This document shows positions 33,679 through 42,011 of a stretch of DNA of 47,710 nucleotides, piece after piece; the stretch's first letter is position 1; every line of letters begins with the position of its first letter. A model generated the notes under the pieces. The model worked only from the letters and a program-made list of their open reading frames with translations, was not told where the DNA came from and made no database searches. The DNA is from an uncultured Nitrospira sp. (GTDB lineage Bacteria; Nitrospirota; Nitrospiria; Nitrospirales; Nitrospiraceae), in contig CABVRV010000022.1 of NCBI GenBank assembly GCA_902500755.1, positions 1 to 47,710 of the forward strand. Direction: 5' to 3'. Made by a program: the position numbers and the translations under genes.

Positions 33679-35363
33679 CTCTTGTGAAGCCGGCGCAGCC
33701 TTCAGAAGCATCTTGGCTAGACCATAGAATCCACCTTGCGATCACCTTCCCTTTCCTCGCCTTGCTAACCCCCTTTACGGTCTACCTGACGAATCGGGGC
33801 TATCCGCTGATAAGCCTAGAGATCCTGCTCATCCTTACGGGAATGTTCTTTGTTTCAACGGTGATCGGGTTGCTCCGCCGTGCCGGCGGTAGGCGAATAT
33901 ACGCCATGTGCGTGAGTGGTCTTCTCACAGTTGCTGCCGACCATCTATTTGAGTGGGTTGCACAGAGTCGCACCATTATGCTCCTTGTCATATTCGGAGT
34001 ACTTGTGGCTCTGATACGACGCTTCGAAAAAACAATGACGTTGGCAGTGACGGCGTTTCTGTGCGTGTTTGTGATTTCGACAGCCGTAGGCAACGGACTT
34101 GAGAGCGAGTCAGGTCCTGCCCTGGCTGTGTCGCACACGGATGCGATGACAGATGGTCCGCCGCCGCCGCGACTCATTCATCTCATCCTGGATGAACATC
34201 AAGGCATCGAGGGAATCCCCCTCGATACCGACTATGCTAGAAAGCTGAAAGATAAAATCAAAGGAATCTATCAACGCTATGGATTTATGCTATACGGAGG
34301 GGCATACAGTCACTACTTTGAAACGGTAGACTCGATCCCAAATCTGGTGAATTTTTCAGCGGAACGCGTCTCCCGGATACTCGTAACGGGTGAGCGCCCT
34401 CCGTACCACTTGCCCCAGAACCGCTATTTCCAATTCCTGAAAAGTATGGGGTATCGGATCCATGTTATAGACGGGGACTTTCTGGATTTTTGTTCGAGCC
34501 CGGATGCGCAGCCTCAGTTCTGCACGAAATATCGATGGGCTACTTTGAGTAATGTGGCGAAACTGGATGACCCAGTACTTACGAAGGCGGCGACGGTTCT
34601 AGCCGTCTTCGTAACTGGTTACCCTCAGTATCAGCGCATCCTGGATCTCTACGAACAGAGGCTACGTCCATTTTTGCTCTCGCGCAGGGTAGCCGCTCCA
34701 GCCATTAACCCTGACTCCCTCTGGACAAAGCGACGCCTCCAACCGTTTTCGGTGAATACGATGGCGGCGATGGACACGTTATCAGCGAGCATCCAGCAAC
34801 TCACTCCTGGCCACATGCTGTTTGCACATCTCTTGCTTCCGCATTTCCCCTATGTGTACCGGGAAGATTGCTCGCAGCGGACGATTCCTGAATCAATGGA
34901 TAATATGGAGCTGGTTTCTCTGGAGTTTCGCACAGCTGAAGGCAGAAGAGTTCGCTTTGACCAATATTTGAGGCAGGTGGAGTGTCTCTATGTCAGATTG
35001 GATGAATTATTTCAGAGGATGCAATCATCCGGGATGTTCAGTGATTCGATCGTCATTGTTCACGGAGACCATGGAGCACGATTGGGACTCCGACATCCGA
35101 CACCGAAAGAGCAGGATCAACTGACGACAGCTGACTATGTGGATGGGTTGTCAACGCTGTTTGCCGCCAAGATCCCTGGGAGGCCGGGAGGCTATGATCC
35201 CTCACTGCATGCCATCGATGAACTCTTGGTGCAAACGCTTGGCAGCGCCATTGTCAAGGCTCCTTCTCTCATCATTCCACGGCAAGAGCCGTTTGCCTAT
35301 CTGTATGCCGGAGCTCGGAGAGAGCAACTGCTTGTAGAAATGCCCTGGCGCCCTTCGAACTAG
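33675..35363 (+). CDS. Membrane-anchored sulfatase / alkaline-phosphatase superfamily protein
   Basis: A 562-residue protein. Five hydrophobic helices fill the first 140 residues, followed by a periplasmic domain with the alkaline-phosphatase-superfamily layout: LIHLILDEHQGIEG (first metal aspartate), ETVDSIPNLVNF (likely Ser/Thr nucleophile region), HLLLPHFPYVY, and IVIVHGDHGARLG, the conserved DHG metal motif. The layout resembles LTA synthase and phosphoethanolamine transferases, which move a head group from a lipid onto an envelope polymer, though hydrolysis is also possible. The start is a GTG that overlaps the preceding stop as GTGA, so expression is coupled. No downstream gene is attached. 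Confidence 0.83.
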   Translation: MTLVKPAQPSEASWLDHRIHLAITFPFLALLTPFTVYLTNRGYPLISLEILLILTGMFFVSTVIGLLRRAGGRRIYAMCVSGLLTVAADHLFEWVAQSRTIMLLVIFGVLVALIRRFEKTMTLAVTAFLCVFVISTAVGNGLESESGPALAVSHTDAMTDGPPPPRLIHLILDEHQGIEGIPLDTDYARKLKDKIKGIYQRYGFMLYGGAYSHYFETVDSIPNLVNFSAERVSRILVTGERPPYHLPQNRYFQFLKSMGYRIHVIDGDFLDFCSSPDAQPQFCTKYRWATLSNVAKLDDPVLTKAATVLAVFVTGYPQYQRILDLYEQRLRPFLLSRRVAAPAINPDSLWTKRRLQPFSVNTMAAMDTLSASIQQLTPGHMLFAHLLLPHFPYVYREDCSQRTIPESMDNMELVSLEFRTAEGRRVRFDQYLRQVECLYVRLDELFQRMQSSGMFSDSIVIVHGDHGARLGLRHPTPKEQDQLTTADYVDGLSTLFAAKIPGRPGGYDPSLHAIDELLVQTLGSAIVKAPSLIIPRQEPFAYLYAGARREQLLVEMPWRPSN

Positions 35364-35693
35364 TCATATAATGATGGCGCTGTTCAGTCGTACCTGGTTC
35401 AGGACATAAACTCCACTCTAACCATTCCATCTTGGTTAAGGATGCGTGATCAATCTGTGGGAACGGTACGGCAGATGGGTAACCTGGGAGGGCTCAAGCT
35501 CGGAGCTGACGGATAGTCAGACACGCGACGTCAGCTTCACCTGCATATGACTGGAAAAATCAGGTACAGGAACCTTCTGACCTTTTCTTCATCGGAACTT
35601 CTCTGCTAGAATATTGATCAATCATACTAGCATGCGGTTTATAATCCCTGATTGTTTAACCTACAGGGCATCGAAAAAAGGAGCGACTTAGAC
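35364..35693. other. Intergenic stretch with promoter-like and operator-like elements
   Basis: A 330-nt gap without a supportable reading frame. Its right part holds a TATAAT box at 35640-35645 (no well-spaced -35) and a nested palindrome at 35604-35632, then AAAAAAGGAG before the gene at 35694. The left 200 nt show nothing recognisable, and no terminator with a T-run follows the sulfatase-like gene. Confidence 0.5.
35604..35645 (+). promoter_or_regulatory. Operator-like nested palindrome next to a TATAAT box
   Basis: TGCTAG (35604-35609) and CTAGCA (35627-35632) are perfect inverted repeats around a TTGATCAA palindrome (35614-35621), with the same centre to within half a base. A TATAAT hexamer follows at 35640-35645. 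The arrangement looks like a dimer-binding operator over a promoter for the gene at 35694. Confidence 0.4.
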
Positions 35694-35975
35694 ATGGCAG
35701 AGGTTTCGTGTGTGACCTGCGGTCAAAACGGTGAAGCGATTACGGCTCCCCTGTTTCTCGGCAAGCTTGAAGCAGAAGTGAAAAGCAAGGTTTGCACAGG
35801 CTGCTGGAAGAAGTGGGAAGGCATGCGGGTGATGGTCATCAATGAATATCAAGTGAATCTCGGTGATGAGAGCGGACGGGAACTCGTGCGCAAGCAAATG
35901 AAAGCGTTTTTGAAGCTGGGCGAACAGGTCGATTCCTCGAAGGTTGCCGAGAATTTCCGTCCCCCGAACAGCTGA
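35694..35975 (+). CDS. YggX-like (Fe(II)-trafficking / oxidative damage protection family) protein with two CxxC motifs
   Basis: A 93-residue protein. CTGCWKKWEGMRVMVINEYQ followed by LVRKQMKAFL matches the core of YggX-type proteins (W-x2-W, INEYxLN, QMxxFL), which protect iron-sulfur enzymes in enterics and are proposed to handle iron. Unlike YggX, it has two CxxC pairs (CVTC at residues 6-9 and CTGC further on), which could form a small metal-binding knuckle. The frame opens 42 nt earlier, but the ATG at 35694 has AAGGAG about 10 nt upstream and starts at the conserved part. It is monocistronic by spacing, 135 nt before the next gene. Function is inferred from family resemblance only. Confidence 0.7.
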   Translation: MAEVSCVTCGQNGEAITAPLFLGKLEAEVKSKVCTGCWKKWEGMRVMVINEYQVNLGDESGRELVRKQMKAFLKLGEQVDSSKVAENFRPPNS

Positions 35976-36110
35976 GCGGATAGCGCCTTCCCCGGTTGGG
36001 TCGGCAAGCAATGCCTACGGTTTTCCCTTTCTTGCCGCGGAGTTCTTTGACTTCTTGATTTCGAAAGTGCTATTCTCAGCCGTTTCTTACAATTGTAATT
36101 TAGGGGACTG

Positions 36111-36566
36111 ATGATTACTCAGATGCAAGTGAAGGGTCTCATGTTCGACCCCTACAACAATGCCTATATTGTCATCCTGCGTGACGACGATCAGGCGGAA
36201 ATGCTTCCAATCTGGGTTGGAAAGTCAGAGGCGAGCTCGATCAGCTTGGCTCTTGAGAATGTCGCCCCTCCCCGCCCTATGACGCATGATTTTATGAAAT
36301 CATATCTCGATGCCTTTCAAGCAAAAGTCATCAGCGTCGTCATTACCGACCTCACTGAGAATACGTATTTCTCCAAAATACATCTGACCTATGCAGATTC
36401 CGAATATGCCGTTGATTCTCGCCCTAGTGATGCCATTGCCTTGGCGCTGCGGTCTCAGGCTCCGATTTTCGCGAGTGAGTCTGTGATTCGTAAACAAACC
36501 TCGGAAGAACTCGATCAGTGGCTGGAAAATCTCAAGCCCGAAGATTTTGGGAAATTGGACTCCTGA
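36111..36566 (+). CDS. Bifunctional nuclease family protein (DUF151)
   Basis: A 151-residue protein of the BFN/DUF151 family (PF02577). Conserved blocks are LPIWVGKSEASSISLALE (about residues 36-53), RPMTHDFMKSYLD and DSRPSDAIALALRSQAPIFA. Members from plants act as DNase and RNase in vitro, while the bacterial role is unsettled. An UvrB/C-type tail is absent. It is followed by a paralogue whose ATG overlaps its stop by one base (TGATG), so the pair is co-translated. The two are placed ahead of rplM-rpsI on the same strand. Confidence 0.9.
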   Translation: MITQMQVKGLMFDPYNNAYIVILRDDDQAEMLPIWVGKSEASSISLALENVAPPRPMTHDFMKSYLDAFQAKVISVVITDLTENTYFSKIHLTYADSEYAVDSRPSDAIALALRSQAPIFASESVIRKQTSEELDQWLENLKPEDFGKLDS

Positions 36567-37039
36567 TGGAAGCACGCGCGTCACAAGTGACGGAACCCTT
36601 GATCCAGCTTGTCGTCAATCGAGTCGTTGAAGATTCGAACACCGATACACGAATTATCGTGCTGGCTCGTACAGATGACGCGGCTGACCATTTCATGGTA
36701 TGGGTCGGAGCCTCCGAAGGGGAAGCCATCAAACGCGCGTTGGACGCCGCCATTACCCCACGGCCGATGAGTCACGACCTGATCAAAAGTTTCGGCGAGC
36801 ATCTCGGGATCAAAACAGAACGGGTGGTGTTGACTGATGTCAAGAGCAGCACGTACTATGCCTCGGTTTTTCTCGAAAATAAGGGCGTTGCCCGAACCAT
36901 CGATGCCAGGCCCAGTGACGCTATCGCATTGGCGCTCCGATGTCAGGCGCCCATTTATGTGACGCAGGATGTGTGGCGACGGCGTAGCGGGCAAAATCTG
37001 GACGCCTGGTTGTCCAAGCTGGAAACGAAGGAAGTCTAA
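36566..37039 (+). CDS. Bifunctional nuclease family protein (DUF151), second copy
   Basis: A 157-residue paralogue of the preceding gene, with MVWVGASEGEAIKRALDAA, RPMSHDLIKSFGEHLG and DARPSDAIALALRCQAPIYV aligned to the same blocks. Identity to the first copy is moderate, so the duplication is old. The open frame begins at 36518, but the ATG at 36566 shares a base with the preceding stop (TGATG) and is the natural coupled start. The two copies may form a heterodimer, since family members are oligomeric. It ends 43 nt before rplM, and the pair could be read as the first genes of the ribosomal operon. Confidence 0.9.
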   Translation: MEARASQVTEPLIQLVVNRVVEDSNTDTRIIVLARTDDAADHFMVWVGASEGEAIKRALDAAITPRPMSHDLIKSFGEHLGIKTERVVLTDVKSSTYYASVFLENKGVARTIDARPSDAIALALRCQAPIYVTQDVWRRRSGQNLDAWLSKLETKEV

Positions 37040-37082
37040 TATCAATCACACACGCGAGAGCGTGACCGACGTGGAGACGAAG

Positions 37083-37517
37083 ATGATGATGACGACGTAC
37101 TTTGAAAAGCCGACGCAGGTGAAAGAATCCTGGCATCTCGTGGATGCCGAGGGAAAAACTTTAGGCCGACTGGCCGCTCGGGTGGCGAGCGTGCTCAGAG
37201 GTAAGCATCGGCCGACGTTCACCCCTCATGTCGACTTGGGCGATCATGTCGTGATCGTGAATGCCGAGAAGATTCTGCTCACGGGGACGAAGATGGAAAC
37301 CAAACTGTATCGGCGTCACACTGGATATCCCGGAGGCCTGAAGACGGCCACCGCGGCCCATCTCTTTCGGAAAGACCCGAGTCAACTCTTGACCAAGGCT
37401 GTCGAGGGGATGCTTCCCAAGACCCCTCTTGGAAATGGGATGGCACGAAAGCTCCGTGTCTACGTAGGACCGAATCATCCACATCACGCTCAACGTCCAG
37501 AGCCTATTTCGCTTTAA
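37083..37517 (+). CDS. rplM: 50S ribosomal protein L13
   Basis: A protein of about 144 residues, normal for L13. WHLVDAEGKTLGRLAARVAS, VIVNAEKILLTGTK, YRRHTGYPGGLK, and PLGNGMARKLRVYVGPNHPH are the family blocks in order. It binds 23S rRNA early in large-subunit assembly. Three tandem ATG codons lie at 37083, 37086 and 37089, with GGAG upstream at 37073-37076. I chose the first, and the second is equally well spaced. rplM-rpsI is one of the most conserved gene pairs in bacteria. Confidence 0.97.
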   Translation: MMMTTYFEKPTQVKESWHLVDAEGKTLGRLAARVASVLRGKHRPTFTPHVDLGDHVVIVNAEKILLTGTKMETKLYRRHTGYPGGLKTATAAHLFRKDPSQLLTKAVEGMLPKTPLGNGMARKLRVYVGPNHPHHAQRPEPISL

Positions 37518-37554
37518 GCAGAACTCTAGCTTTCAACAGAAGGAGACGAGTCGC

Positions 37555-37947
37555 ATGGCAGCGGTGACACAGTACGCAACAGGTCGGAGAAAGTGTGCGA
37601 TCGCCAGAGCCTGGGTGACAGGAACGGCGGGTGAGATCACAGTGAATGACAAGCCCCTGGACCAGGCCTTTCCGCGCTTGACCCTTCGGCAAATCATCCA
37701 ACTGCCGCTTGAAATGGCCGGCCTCATGGGCAAATATACGATCAGCGCAACCGTGTATGGCGGTGGGCCGACGGGACAAGCGGGTGCGCTTCGCCATGCA
37801 ATCGCGCGCGCGCTCGTGGCGATGACGCCTGCTACACGGACTCCTTTGAAGAAAGAGGGATTGCTCACCCGTGATTCGCGGGTCAAGGAACGCAAGAAGT
37901 ACGGACAGAAGGGAGCCCGTAAGCGCTTCCAATACTCCAAGCGCTAA
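37555..37947 (+). CDS. rpsI: 30S ribosomal protein S9
   Basis: A 130-residue protein, the family's usual length. YATGRRKCAIARAWV opens the protein, GGGPTGQAGALRHAIARALV is the central signature, and the C-terminus RKRFQYSKR is the basic tail that reaches the P-site tRNA. LLTRDSRVKERKKYGQKGAR is intact. It lies 37 nt after rplM with a GAAGGAGAC site 8 nt upstream and is closed by a strong terminator, so the operon ends here. Confidence 0.98.
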   Translation: MAAVTQYATGRRKCAIARAWVTGTAGEITVNDKPLDQAFPRLTLRQIIQLPLEMAGLMGKYTISATVYGGGPTGQAGALRHAIARALVAMTPATRTPLKKEGLLTRDSRVKERKKYGQKGARKRFQYSKR

Positions 37948-37970
37948 GTCCAGGAGTCAACGAATTACGA

Positions 37971-37999
37971 AAGGGAAGGCTCCAGGCCTTCCCTTTTTT
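37971..37999 (+). terminator. Rho-independent terminator of the rplM-rpsI operon
   Basis: A 10-bp stem (AAGGGAAGGC / GCCTTCCCTT, 5-nt loop) is followed directly by a T-run (TTTTTT including the end of the stem) 24 nt after the rpsI stop. It separates the ribosomal genes from argC. Confidence 0.9.
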
Positions 38000-38052
38000 G
38001 TGTCCTTAAGAAGGATGAAGATTTCCCTCGGATTCGGATGGGGTGTTGATCG

Positions 38053-39105
38053 ATGAGCAAGCAGTTTCGTATCGCCATTGCAGGAGCCAGTGGATATGCC
38101 GGGGCAGAGCTTGTTCGGCTTGCCATTGCTCACCCCTCATTCACGATTGCCGCGGTGACATCAGAGAAATCAGCGGGCCAGCCGATCTCGTCCGTCTTTC
38201 CAAGCTTAAAGGGAATGATTGAGCATCGTTTCGAGGCTCTGGCACCGGACGCATTAGCAGAGCGGGCTGATGCGGTGTTTCTGGCGCTCCCCCATACAAA
38301 ATCGCAGGATCCCGTCGCGATCTGTGTCCAGGCCGGTAAACCGGTCGTTGACCTGAGTGCCGACTATCGACTGAAGAACGTCGGCACCTATGAGAAGTGG
38401 TATCAAACGTCGCACGTACATTCACACCTTGTGAAAGAGGCGGTCTACGGTCTACCAGAACTCCACCGAAAAGCGATCGTCAAGTCGAAACTGGTGGCGT
38501 CACCCGGATGTTATCCCACGGCCGCCATCCTCCAATTGGCGCCTCTATTCGCCAGAGGGCTTGTGCAGCCTGAAATGATCGTGATCGACGCCAAATCCGG
38601 TGTATCCGGTGCCGGACGCAGTCCGGCGCTGGCCTATCATTTTCCGGAAGCGCATGAATCCTTGGAGCCCTATAAAATCGGTCAACATCGCCATACACCT
38701 GAAATCGAACAAGAACTGTCCGGGCTTCTGGAGAGTCGCGAGGCCGTGACCGTGACATTCACGCCTCACCTTGTCCCGATGAATCGAGGTATCCTGAGTA
38801 CGGCCTACTGCAAACTTGTCCGAACGATGCCACTGTCGGATCTTCGAGATCTGTACCGAGAGTTTTATAAAGGCGAGCGGTTTGTTCGGCTCCATGAGGA
38901 CGTGGTTCCTAATCCACGGTACATCAAAGGGACTAACTATTGTGATCTCGGCGTCTACACGGATCCGCGAGCCGGATGGGTCGTGACGGTGGCCGCCGTC
39001 GACAATCTCGTCAAAGGCGCGGCAGGGCAAGCCATTCAAGCGATGAATCTCATGCTGGGGATTCCAGAAGGCACTGGACTGACGGCACCGGCTAGTTATC
39101 CCTAA
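38053..39105 (+). CDS. argC: N-acetyl-gamma-glutamyl-phosphate reductase
   Basis: A 350-residue protein of family length. IAIAGASGYAGAELVRLA (residues 7-24) is the NADP-binding loop. The catalytic cysteine lies in LVASPGCYPTAAILQLAPL (about C155). SGVSGAGRSPALAYHF and HRHTPEIEQEL follow, the latter with the active-site histidine. It reduces N-acetylglutamyl phosphate to the semialdehyde, step three of arginine synthesis, in the cytosol. It is 53 nt after the terminator and just ahead of argJ, which acts earlier and later in the same pathway. argB and argD are not in the window. Confidence 0.97.
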   Translation: MSKQFRIAIAGASGYAGAELVRLAIAHPSFTIAAVTSEKSAGQPISSVFPSLKGMIEHRFEALAPDALAERADAVFLALPHTKSQDPVAICVQAGKPVVDLSADYRLKNVGTYEKWYQTSHVHSHLVKEAVYGLPELHRKAIVKSKLVASPGCYPTAAILQLAPLFARGLVQPEMIVIDAKSGVSGAGRSPALAYHFPEAHESLEPYKIGQHRHTPEIEQELSGLLESREAVTVTFTPHLVPMNRGILSTAYCKLVRTMPLSDLRDLYREFYKGERFVRLHEDVVPNPRYIKGTNYCDLGVYTDPRAGWVVTVAAVDNLVKGAAGQAIQAMNLMLGIPEGTGLTAPASYP

Positions 39106-39155
39106 CCACCCGCAAATCGGTGATTGCCTCACTCAGCCGCAACCCGAACCGAGTT

Positions 39156-40367
39156 ATGATGATGAAACGCCAACCTGTGGGTGTCACTGCGCCGCTGGGT
39201 TTTCGAGCTGCAGGTATTCATTGTGGAATCAAGAAATCTAACCAACTCGATCTTGCCCTGTGTGTATCCGAGGTCAGCGGACCGATTGCCGGAGTGTTTA
39301 CGAAGAATCGTGTCGCTGCCGCACCGGTGCTTCTGGATCGACATCATCTTCACGCCCATCGAGGACGGGCCGTTATCGTCAATAGCGGGAACGCTAATGC
39401 CTGTACGGGTGAGCAGGGGTTGCTTGCGGCTCAAGCTATGGCGACGGCTGTCGCACACCAATTGGCTGTTCCCGTGCAACAGGTCTTTGTGGGATCGACC
39501 GGCGTGATCGGCCGAGCGTTGCCTATCGATCGTATAACGAGGGCCGTTCCGACATTGATCTCGCGCCTGAGTGTTCAGGGAGGCCACCAAGCGGCCCAAG
39601 CAATTTTAACCACGGACCTACGTCCGAAAACGGTTGTGGTACAGGCCAAGATCGATGGTCGTCTCGTCACCATCGGCGGAATGGCGAAAGGGTCCGGCAT
39701 GATCCATCCAAACATGGCCACGATGCTTGGGTATTTGACGACCGATGCGGCGATCGCTCCATCGGCCCTCCAGCGGGCACTGAAGTCGGCGACCGATCGA
39801 TCCTTCAACTGTATTACCGTCGACGGTGATACCAGCACTAACGATACGGTGCTCTGCTTGGCCAATGGCCTTGCGAAGAATCGAACGATTCAACCCGGCA
39901 CGCGGTCCTATCGCGCCTTCGAACGTCTCTTAACGGAGGCTGCCCAAGCCTTAGCCCTCATGATCTGCCGTGATGGCGAGGGGGTGACGAAGGTCGTGAA
40001 GATACTGGTAGAAGGAGCCACAACAACGGCAGCAGCAAAACGAGTCGCCGAGACCATTGCAACATCAAATCTGTTCAAGACGGCGCTGTTTGGGGAAGAT
40101 GCCAATTGGGGCAGAGTCATGGCCGCTATCGGGCGTTCCGGCGTGGCGATCAATCCCGATACGGTCGTGGTGCGCTTCGACGACATCGTGATGGTACGGC
40201 GAGGTGTCGGAACCGGCCTCGATGCGGAAAAGAAGATCGCCAGGGTCTTCAAGCGAAAAGAGTTTACCGTCGCGATCCATCTCGCACAGGGCGCGGCGGA
40301 TGCGCACATGTGGACCACAGACCTGTCCTATGACTATGTCCGCATTAATGCGAGCTATCGATCCTAG
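39156..40367 (+). CDS. argJ: Bifunctional glutamate N-acetyltransferase / amino-acid acetyltransferase
   Basis: About 403 residues from the first of three tandem ATGs at 39156; the frame is open to 39120. AKGSGMIHPNMATMLGYLTTDA contains the autoprocessing site: cleavage before the Thr of MATML gives alpha and beta chains and frees the nucleophile. FTKNRVAAAPV, VNSGNANACTG and EDANWGRVMAAIGRSG are further ArgJ blocks. It recycles acetyl groups from N-acetylornithine to glutamate, and the bifunctional form also uses acetyl-CoA. Sequence alone does not prove bifunctionality. There is no clear ribosome site, so translation may depend on argC 50 nt upstream. Confidence 0.96.
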   Translation: MMMKRQPVGVTAPLGFRAAGIHCGIKKSNQLDLALCVSEVSGPIAGVFTKNRVAAAPVLLDRHHLHAHRGRAVIVNSGNANACTGEQGLLAAQAMATAVAHQLAVPVQQVFVGSTGVIGRALPIDRITRAVPTLISRLSVQGGHQAAQAILTTDLRPKTVVVQAKIDGRLVTIGGMAKGSGMIHPNMATMLGYLTTDAAIAPSALQRALKSATDRSFNCITVDGDTSTNDTVLCLANGLAKNRTIQPGTRSYRAFERLLTEAAQALALMICRDGEGVTKVVKILVEGATTTAAAKRVAETIATSNLFKTALFGEDANWGRVMAAIGRSGVAINPDTVVVRFDDIVMVRRGVGTGLDAEKKIARVFKRKEFTVAIHLAQGAADAHMWTTDLSYDYVRINASYRS

Positions 40368-40386
40368 CTTGCAGAGAGGTTGTCGC

Positions 40387-40415
40387 TTGAAACCTCGACG
40401 GGACTGTGGTAGCGT
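40387..40415 (+). promoter_or_regulatory. Possible promoter of the rpsB operon
   Basis: TTGAAA (40387-40392) and TAGCGT (40410-40415) are exactly 17 nt apart in the argJ-rpsB gap. The -10 match is poor (three of six), so this is tentative. It would leave a leader of about 155 nt before rpsB. Confidence 0.28.
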
Positions 40416-40437
40416 CGCCGGTCTGTATTTGATAGGG

Positions 40438-40550
40438 GCCGACTCGTTATGTGCGAGACTCGGCACGAACCAACAAAATCACAATCAGCGTGAGATACGC
40501 TGCGTGGCTTGAGGATAAGGGAAGCGATTCCCTCACCCGGTGACTGGGTG
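40438..40550 (+). promoter_or_regulatory. Structured 5' leader of rpsB
   Basis: Three stem-loops can be drawn in the leader. The first, at 40438-40464, pairs GCCGA and CTCG arms with a 2-nt bulge. The second, at 40519-40532, is GGGAA/TTCCC closed by a GCGA tetraloop (GNRA type). The third, at 40534-40550, is CACCC/GGGTG. The rpsB ribosome site follows 17 nt later. Such a leader fits S2 autoregulation as known for rpsB-tsf in E. coli, but no homology to a described leader is claimed. Confidence 0.4.
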
Positions 40551-40578
40551 CTCTGCAAGCTTGAAGGGAGGTGAAGGC

Positions 40579-41352
40579 ATGGGAGTGGTAGAGATCAAGG
40601 AACTGCTGGAAGCCGGGGTTCACTTTGGACATCAGACGAACCGCTGGAATCCCAAAATGAAAAAGTTTTTATTCGGTGAGCGAAGCGGCATTTACATCAT
40701 CGATCTGCAACAAACCGTCTCACGGATGGAACACACCTATGCCTTCGTCCGAGACCTGGTCGCAGCGGGAGAATCGGTTTTATTTGTCGGCACCAAGCGG
40801 CAGGCAGCGGAGATACTTGAAGAAGAGGCCAAGCGGGCCAACATGTATTTCGTCAACCAGCGATGGCTGGGCGGGATGCTGACCAACTTCCAAACTATTC
40901 GACGCAGTATCGATAAGATGAAAAAGATGGAGACGACACTCCTCAACCCTAGCGAACATGGCCTCAAGAAGAAAGAAATCCTTCTCATGCAGAAGGATAT
41001 CGCCAAGCTTCAAAAGTATCTGTCGGGCATCAAAAACATGCGCAGCCTTCCGGGCGCCGTGTTCGTACTCGATACGCGAATCGAAAAAATTGCCGTGCAA
41101 GAGGCTACACGACTCGATATCCCGGTCATCGCTATTTTGGACAGCAACTGCGATCCTGATCACATTACCCACCCAATCCCTGGGAACGATGACGCCATTC
41201 GTTCGATCAAACTGATCACGTCCAAGATTGCCGATGCCTGTATTGAGGGTGCGCATGTCAAAGCCCAGCGAGAGGAAGCCGCGTTTCAAGCAGCTCCTCC
41301 AGGCGGGGACAAGAAGCCGGCCATGCGGGCTGAGAGTGTTCCGGTTTCGTAA
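40579..41352 (+). CDS. rpsB: 30S ribosomal protein S2
   Basis: A 257-residue protein. [20 protein letters not shown] is the N-terminal family signature. [52 protein letters not shown] and [19 protein letters not shown] follow in order. S2 binds late to the small subunit and is needed with S1 for initiation. A perfect AAGGGAGGTGA site lies 7 nt before the ATG at 40579; the frame is open earlier but without such a site. The C-terminal tail (Ala/Pro/Lys-rich) is variable in the family. It is first in the conserved rpsB-tsf-pyrH-frr order. Confidence 0.98.
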   Translation: MGVVEIKELLEAGVHFGHQTNRWNPKMKKFLFGERSGIYIIDLQQTVSRMEHTYAFVRDLVAAGESVLFVGTKRQAAEILEEEAKRANMYFVNQRWLGGMLTNFQTIRRSIDKMKKMETTLLNPSEHGLKKKEILLMQKDIAKLQKYLSGIKNMRSLPGAVFVLDTRIEKIAVQEATRLDIPVIAILDSNCDPDHITHPIPGNDDAIRSIKLITSKIADACIEGAHVKAQREEAAFQAAPPGGDKKPAMRAESVPVS

Positions 41353-41414
41353 TTCTTGTTTAGATCAATCCGCAAGCGCCCATCTTGAATACAACTGTGA
41401 AGGAAGATTGAACC

Positions 41415-42011
41415 ATGGCAGGATCCAGTCAACTCGTGAAAGAGCTTCGTGAAAAAACAGGAGCAGGGATTCTCGACTGTCAGAAGGCTCTCACCGAAAA
41501 CGGGGATGATGTCGAGAAAGCCATCGATTATTTGCGCCAAAAGGGACTCGCCGCTGCTGCCAAAAAAGCTGGGCGTGAGACCAATCAAGGCTTGATCCAT
41601 TCATACATCCACATGGGCGGCAAGATCGGCGTCTTGATCGAAGTCAATTGTGAAACAGATTTTGTGGCCCGCAACGAAGAGTTCAAATCCTTCGTCAACG
41701 ATTTGGCGCTTCAAGTCGCGGCCGCAAAGCCGTCGTTCGTGAAACGCGAGGATGTTCCGTCTGATGTCGCCGAGAAAGAGAAATTGATTTATGAAGGTCA
41801 GGCCAAGGAAATGGGAAAACCCCCTGCCGCATGGCCGAAGATTGTCGAAGGGAAACTTGAGAAGTTTTATCAGGAAAATTGTCTCCTTGAACAATCATTC
41901 ATCAAAGACCCAGCCGTCACCATCAAGGACTTCGTCGCCCAGAAGGTCGCCAAGATCGGCGAGAACATGAATGTCCGTCGCTTTACCCGCTATCAACTAG
42001 GCGAAGCATGA
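41415..42011 (+). CDS. tsf: Elongation factor Ts (short form)
   Basis: A 198-residue protein. It has the N-terminal UBA-like helix bundle ([20 protein letters not shown]), then the core TDFV-motif segment [18 protein letters not shown] (about residues 72-89). Only one core subdomain is present, so it is the short EF-Ts seen in several phyla rather than the 283-residue E. coli type. It releases GDP from EF-Tu. The ATG has GGAAG 8 nt upstream. Its stop overlaps the pyrH start by 4 nt (ATGA), so tsf and pyrH are coupled. Confidence 0.97.
   Translation: MAGSSQLVKELREKTGAGILDCQKALTENGDDVEKAIDYLRQKGLAAAAKKAGRETNQGLIHSYIHMGGKIGVLIEVNCETDFVARNEEFKSFVNDLALQVAAAKPSFVKREDVPSDVAEKEKLIYEGQAKEMGKPPAAWPKIVEGKLEKFYQENCLLEQSFIKDPAVTIKDFVAQKVAKIGENMNVRRFTRYQLGEA

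Noticed and set aside
36566..37517. rplM start upstream at 36969 inside the second DUF151 gene
   Set aside because: The ATG triplet at 37083-37091 has a GGAG site and gives a normal L13 length.
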